This document shows positions 1 through 5,628 of a DNA stretch of 5,628 nt, piece after piece. The first letter of the stretch is position 1. Each line of letters opens with the position of its first letter. The notes beneath the pieces were generated by a model. The model saw nothing but the letters and a program-made list of their open reading frames with translations, did not search any database and was not told where the DNA came from. The position numbers and the translations under genes were made by a program. The stretch lies in NCBI GenBank assembly GCA_902492185.1, contig CABUKY010000119.1, positions 1 to 5,628 on the forward strand, in the 5' to 3' direction. This stretch comes from an uncultured Collinsella sp. GTDB taxonomy: Bacteria > Actinomycetota > Coriobacteriia > Coriobacteriales > Coriobacteriaceae.

Positions 1-1353
1 TTTTTCGACGGATGCAAACGGCTGCGATGCCGCCGATGATCATCAGGACAGCTGCAATCCCACTGCCAACAACGATTGGCATGTTGTCCTGGGCAAAGAA
101 GATGAGTTTTTCAATCGGGCTATAGTGGATATTCGACTTGTAGACGTCGATGTGCATCTTCGTGGGGTCTTCGGCATCGGAATAGTCCACAACGATTTTT
201 TGGTCGTTATTGACGAACTCGGGGGAGCAATAGCTATCCGATTTAATTTTACAGTCGACCCTCTGGCCTGTCTTGGTGTCGATGAGGCGGATTGCCCTTG
301 AATTATCGTGCGAGTCCCAGGACAAGACTCTTGCCAGTGCGATATCGCCATTCCTCGAGATGTCGCTGATATCAAACGCCGTCTCGTCGTCATTCGTAAT
401 TACATAGCGGATTTGCTTCCCAGAATGCGAATCGATGACAATAGTGTCGAAGTTTTCGCCAGTAAAGGCTAGGAAATATTTTCCCCAATTATCTCCCCAA
501 TTGTAGACACCAATTTTATTACCGTCGGCTACTTTATCGATGTTGCCATCGTAATCCGCCATGAAATAGGAGGTTGAATATCGCGAATCGTCATCGTCGC
601 TGAGAGTCTCTATGAATAGTTTATCGGACCCGTATACCCTAGTTACACCATTACTTTGGGCGTTGCCTGGTATCTCTTTAATTGACGTGGAGCCATCGGG
701 AATGTCGATTATCTTGAGCTTTCGATTCGAGCAGACATACAAACGCTTTCCATCCCTTGAGAGGACGGCATTCAAATCGCCTTTTTCGAACTTGTACGTA
801 AATGTTTTCTTATTTGATTGCAGATTGAAAACGCAAAACCCCCCGTATTTGCCATTCGAACAATAGGCAGTCAAGCTGTTTCCGTCTTCATTAAGCTCGA
901 TGCTGCCGGCCTCTAATTTCTTTACGTGTATAGAGTAAGCGACCCGTTGTTGATCTTCGATGGAATAGACGATGACCTTGCCGTCTTCCAGCCAATAAAG
1001 ACACTTGTTGTCCCAAGTACTCTGAACATCGGATAGGCAGGATTTCGGTATGTCGATAGGAGTGACTTCGCCGCTCTTAAGATCAAGCCGTGAATAACCG
1101 TAATATACATAATTGCCGTTATCGTTATCGTCAAGGTCATAGTCATAGTCTGCGATGATGGCATAATTGCCGTCATCCGTGAACCATGCAGACGGATTCT
1201 CGCCTTCGACGTCGACAGTTAGCGACTTCTCCAGCTCCGGTGTCGGCAGGCCGTCAGCTAATGCCGCGGGGGGGTAGCCAGCGGGGTCAGCGCCGCTACG
1301 ATGCCGATTGTGGCTGCGGCGATCCTCCCGCCTTTTCGGATGCTCTTGAACAT
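1..1353 (-). CDS. Secreted, membrane-anchored beta-propeller-like protein; frame broken at a C7 tract; 3' end outside window
   Basis: I do not recognise the family. ATG at 1353-1351 follows AAAGGA (1364-1359) with a 5-base gap and opens a signal peptide: K/R-rich start, then a hydrophobic Ala/Ile core. As given, the frame stops at TAG 1260-1258 after 31 codons. From 1267 down to the left edge another frame is open for 422 codons. Adding one C to the run at 1274-1268 joins them into at least 451 residues and creates an Ala-Leu-Ala cleavage site (residues 31-33) before Asp34. The mature part repeats a strand-plus-turn pattern such as RLDLKSGEV, VIDSHSGKQI and LIDTKTGQRV, starting near residues 89, 129, 176, 213, 265, 306, 357 and 402, about 45 apart, as in a seven- or eight-bladed propeller. 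A transmembrane helix (about 427-448) and RRK follow, implying an outside domain and a cytoplasmic end. Codon use (AAA, AAT, ATA, TTA) is more AT-rich than rpoB, suggesting acquired DNA. Function unknown; possibly a pseudogene. Confidence 0.75.
1268..1274 (-). other. Seven-C homopolymer (G7 on + strand) at the frameshift point
   Basis: Seven consecutive G's on the + strand read as C7 in the signal-peptide codons of the minus-strand gene. With seven C's translation ends at TAG 1260-1258. With eight, or any length that gives the same remainder on division by three, the signal peptide runs into the long open frame. The minus-strand bases 1273-1267 (C CCC CCG) also fit the X-XXY-YYZ layout of a -1 ribosomal slip site, and a slip would give the same protein as an eight-C tract. 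The count and frames are seen directly; phase variation, recoding or sequencing error are alternatives that cannot be separated here. Confidence 0.8.
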
Positions 1354-1358
1354 GGCGA

Positions 1359-1364
1359 TCCTTT
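1359..1364 (-). promoter_or_regulatory. Ribosome binding site of the minus-strand gene
   Basis: AAAGGA on the minus strand lies five bases before ATG 1353-1351. It decides the start, because the long open frame (from 1267 leftwards) has no ATG, GTG or TTG near its 5' end. This shows that initiation belongs to the signal-peptide frame. Confidence 0.65.
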
Positions 1365-1380
1365 CTTTAGGTTATAAGTA

Positions 1381-1409
1381 ACTATCCAGTATCTTCATGC
1401 CGGATTCAA
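1381..1409 (-). promoter_or_regulatory. Candidate promoter of the minus-strand gene
   Basis: On the minus strand TTGAAT (1409-1404) is followed after 17 bases by GATAGT (1386-1381), a plausible -35/-10 pair about 28 bases before the start codon. A better -10 alone, TATAAC (1376-1371), lies just downstream but has no good -35 at the right distance. Prediction from consensus only. Confidence 0.35.
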
Positions 1410-1415
1410 AGAATC

Positions 1416-1427
1416 TGTTGCGCAACA
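1416..1427. promoter_or_regulatory. 12-bp perfect palindrome, possible operator
   Basis: TGTTGCGCAACA is a perfect palindrome immediately upstream of the candidate -35 of the minus-strand gene. A related half site, GTGCAAC (1439-1445), follows on the + strand. The position would suit a regulator of the divergent gene, but no known operator is matched and chance is possible. Confidence 0.25.
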
Positions 1428-1473
1428 TTGCCAAACGGGTGCAACAAGGCGGAGGCTCCTTTGCCATAACCTG

Positions 1474-1646
1474 CCGGAAAGTGCGACCCACAATTTGGCC
1501 GAATTCTGGGATGCGCTTTCCGGTCGGGGCCCCTAGCGGAAACTGCGACCCAGAATATCGGCTCAGAACGGGATGCGGTTTCCCAAACAGGGCTCAACCG
1601 GAAACTGCGTCCCAGTTTGAGGCCTCAAAACGGGACGCAGTTTCCG
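1474..1646. repeat. Array of three REP-like palindromes at a 62-bp pitch
   Basis: Three imperfect palindromes lie at 1474-1523, 1538-1583 and 1599-1646, centred at 1498.5, 1560.5 and 1622.5, so the centres are exactly 62 bp apart. All share arms of the form CGGAAACTGCGtCCCa and their complement. The third is best preserved: 22 of its 24 pairs match, around a GAGGCCTC centre. The first is centred on GGCC and pairs apart from two mismatches and a few G-T pairs. The second keeps only its outer stem. The linker between units one and two is itself centred on GGGGCCCC (1526-1533, centre 1529.5), half a period away, so the array is a chain of roughly 31-bp units in alternating orientation. It resembles REP or other palindromic intergenic repeats. 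It is not a CRISPR array, because there are no unique spacers. It may form hairpins in RNA or bind protein. Confidence 0.8.
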
Positions 1647-1662
1647 CCTGGTTAACCCTCGC

Positions 1663-1678
1663 CGCCATTCCGCCATTC
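1663..1678. repeat. Two tandem copies of CGCCATTC
   Basis: CGCCATTC occurs twice head to tail just after the palindrome array. It is short, and its significance is unknown. Confidence 0.5.
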
Positions 1679-1704
1679 AGCGGTCGGCACCAGCAGTCTC
1701 GTTC

Positions 1705-1761
1705 ACAGAAAATATATGAACAGATGTTCGATGCACACCTATCTACCTGCGCATTTTCTGT
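1705..1761. repeat. 9-bp inverted repeat enclosing the LexA-like box
   Basis: ACAGAAAAT (1705-1713) and ATTTTCTGT (1753-1761) are perfect reverse complements separated by 39 bases. They enclose the GAAC-N4-GTTC site. The loop is too long for a terminator. They could be paired protein sites, the ends of a small remnant, or chance in an AT-rich stretch. Confidence 0.35.
1717..1730. promoter_or_regulatory. LexA/DinR-like SOS box candidate
   Basis: TGAACAGATGTTCG matches 13 of 14 positions of the Gram-positive LexA (DinR) consensus CGAACRNRYGTTCG, including the invariant GAAC-N4-GTTC core. LexA boxes normally overlap promoters of damage-response genes. Here no clear SOS gene starts nearby: the next genes are rpoB, about 180 bases to the right, and the minus-strand gene, about 360 bases to the left. 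Either it acts on one of these at a distance or it is a chance or relic site. Confidence 0.35.
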
Positions 1762-1807
1762 CGAAAAACTTTGCTACTCCAAAAACTCAATCGCGTCAAG
1801 GCTTTTC

Positions 1808-1835
1808 TTGCCCAACGGTCGGTACCTGATAAACT
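1808..1835 (+). promoter_or_regulatory. Candidate rpoB promoter with extended -10
   Basis: TTGCCC (1808-1813), a 16-base gap, then TAAACT (1830-1835) preceded by TGA, giving an extended -10 of the TGnTAnAAT type. Transcription would begin near 1842 and leave a leader of about 67 bases before rpoB. It is the best pair found between the repeat array and rpoB. A promoter is needed here because no co-directional gene precedes rpoB in the window. Confidence 0.45.
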
Positions 1836-1851
1836 ATTAGGTTGCGATAAC

Positions 1852-1872
1852 TGGCGAAGCTATGCCTCGCCA
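1852..1872 (+). other. Small hairpin in the rpoB leader
   Basis: TGGCGA (1852-1857) and TCGCCA (1867-1872) pair perfectly over six bases with a nine-base loop, just after the inferred transcription start. There is no U-run, so it is not a terminator. It could stabilise the mRNA 5' end or be incidental. Confidence 0.3.
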
Positions 1873-1892
1873 ACCCACCGAGCATTTCCGTG

Positions 1893-1899
1893 AAGGAGG
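1893..1899 (+). promoter_or_regulatory. Ribosome binding site of rpoB
   Basis: AAGGAGG, a near-perfect Shine-Dalgarno sequence, lies nine bases before GTG 1909 and fixes that codon as the rpoB start. Confidence 0.85.
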
Positions 1900-1908
1900 A
1901 AAAACCTG

Positions 1909-5400
<3,492 letters not shown>

Positions 5401-5406
5401 TTGACT

Positions 5407-5628
5407 GTGGCAGATTTCGAAGCTACTGATTTTGACTCGGTAAAGATCTCCCTTGCCTCCGCCGACCAGATCCGTTCCTGGTCGCACGGTGAGGTCAAGA
5501 AGCCGGAGACCATCAATTACCGTACCCTCAAGCCCGAGAAGGACGGCCTGTTCTGCGAGAAGATCTTCGGTCCCGCCAAGGACTGGGAGTGCTCCTGCGG
5601 CAAGTACAAGGGCATCCGCTTTAAGGGC
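5407..5628 (+). CDS. rpoC: DNA-directed RNA polymerase subunit beta', N-terminal 74 residues
   Basis: Largest subunit of RNA polymerase, partner of RpoB in the core enzyme; only its start is in the window. The visible part reads as a typical beta' N-terminus: VKISLASADQIRSWSHGEVK (residues 12-31), PETINYRTLKPEKDGLFCEKIFGP (33-56), then CSCGKYKG with Cys62 and Cys64, the first two ligands of the N-terminal zinc-binding domain. The other two cysteines should lie just beyond the right edge, as should the catalytic DFDGD-type loop. It starts six bases after the rpoB stop, in the same reading frame, and is surely co-transcribed with rpoB. The GTG start is preferred over TTG 5401 because of ribosome-site spacing. 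Confidence 0.96.
   Translation, partial: MADFEATDFDSVKISLASADQIRSWSHGEVKKPETINYRTLKPEKDGLFCEKIFGPAKDWECSCGKYKGIRFKG

Noticed and set aside
612..866. Short plus-strand open frame of 84 codons
   Set aside because: It lies wholly opposite the long minus-strand frame, which has a signal peptide, repeated blade pattern and membrane helix. It is a shadow.
43..1176. Short minus-strand frames at 43-393 and 922-1176
   Set aside because: Both are in other frames of the same strand as the long open frame and give Ser/Thr/Arg-rich or MTMTLTIT-type low-complexity products. They are shadows of the frameshifted gene.
1474..1646. CRISPR array
   Set aside because: The repeats alternate in orientation and the linkers are themselves diverged repeat, so there are no unique spacers; no cas genes are present.
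1731..1829. Small plus-strand frame of 32 codons after the LexA-like box
   Set aside because: The ATG lies directly on the edge of the box without a ribosome site, and the frame ends inside the candidate rpoB promoter.
1397..1840. Open frame of 147 codons on the plus strand between the divergent genes
   Set aside because: No ribosome site precedes the ATG, it runs straight through the palindrome array and the candidate rpoB promoter, and its composition is not protein-like.

Overview
The window looks like the chromosome of a high-GC actinobacterium. The RpoB sequence and the general style (GTG starts, strong AAGGAGG ribosome sites) suggest the class Coriobacteriia, perhaps Collinsella or a relative. 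That placement comes from memory of the family and was not searched.

Layout. (1) Positions 1-1353, minus strand: one accessory gene for a secreted, membrane-anchored protein that resembles a beta-propeller. Its 3' end lies beyond the left edge. As given, the reading frame breaks inside the signal peptide at a run of seven C's (minus strand). One added C, or a -1 ribosomal slip, joins a good ribosome site and signal peptide to 422 open codons that end in a transmembrane helix. (2) Positions 1354-1908: a 555-base divergent intergenic region with no convincing gene. It holds a candidate promoter for the minus-strand gene, a 12-bp palindrome, a 173-bp array of three palindromes at an exact 62-bp pitch, a LexA-like box between 9-bp inverted repeats, a candidate rpoB promoter and a short leader with a small hairpin. 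(3) Positions 1909-5400, plus strand: complete rpoB, the RNA polymerase beta subunit (1163 aa). (4) Positions 5407-5628: the first 74 codons of rpoC, the beta' subunit, six bases after the rpoB stop.

How it works together. rpoB and rpoC form the expected operon and encode the two large subunits of the polymerase core. The rpoC ribosome site lies inside the last rpoB codons, which suggests coupled translation. No rplJ/rplL lies directly upstream, so rpoB probably has its own promoter. The accessory gene is visibly more AT-rich with different codon choice, and its function is unknown.

Most worth a second look: the C-tract frameshift in the surface-protein gene (phase switch, recoding or sequence error); an RpoB fork loop 2 that lacks the near-universal T/S-RERAG motif and carries eight extra residues; and the strictly phased palindrome array upstream of rpoB.
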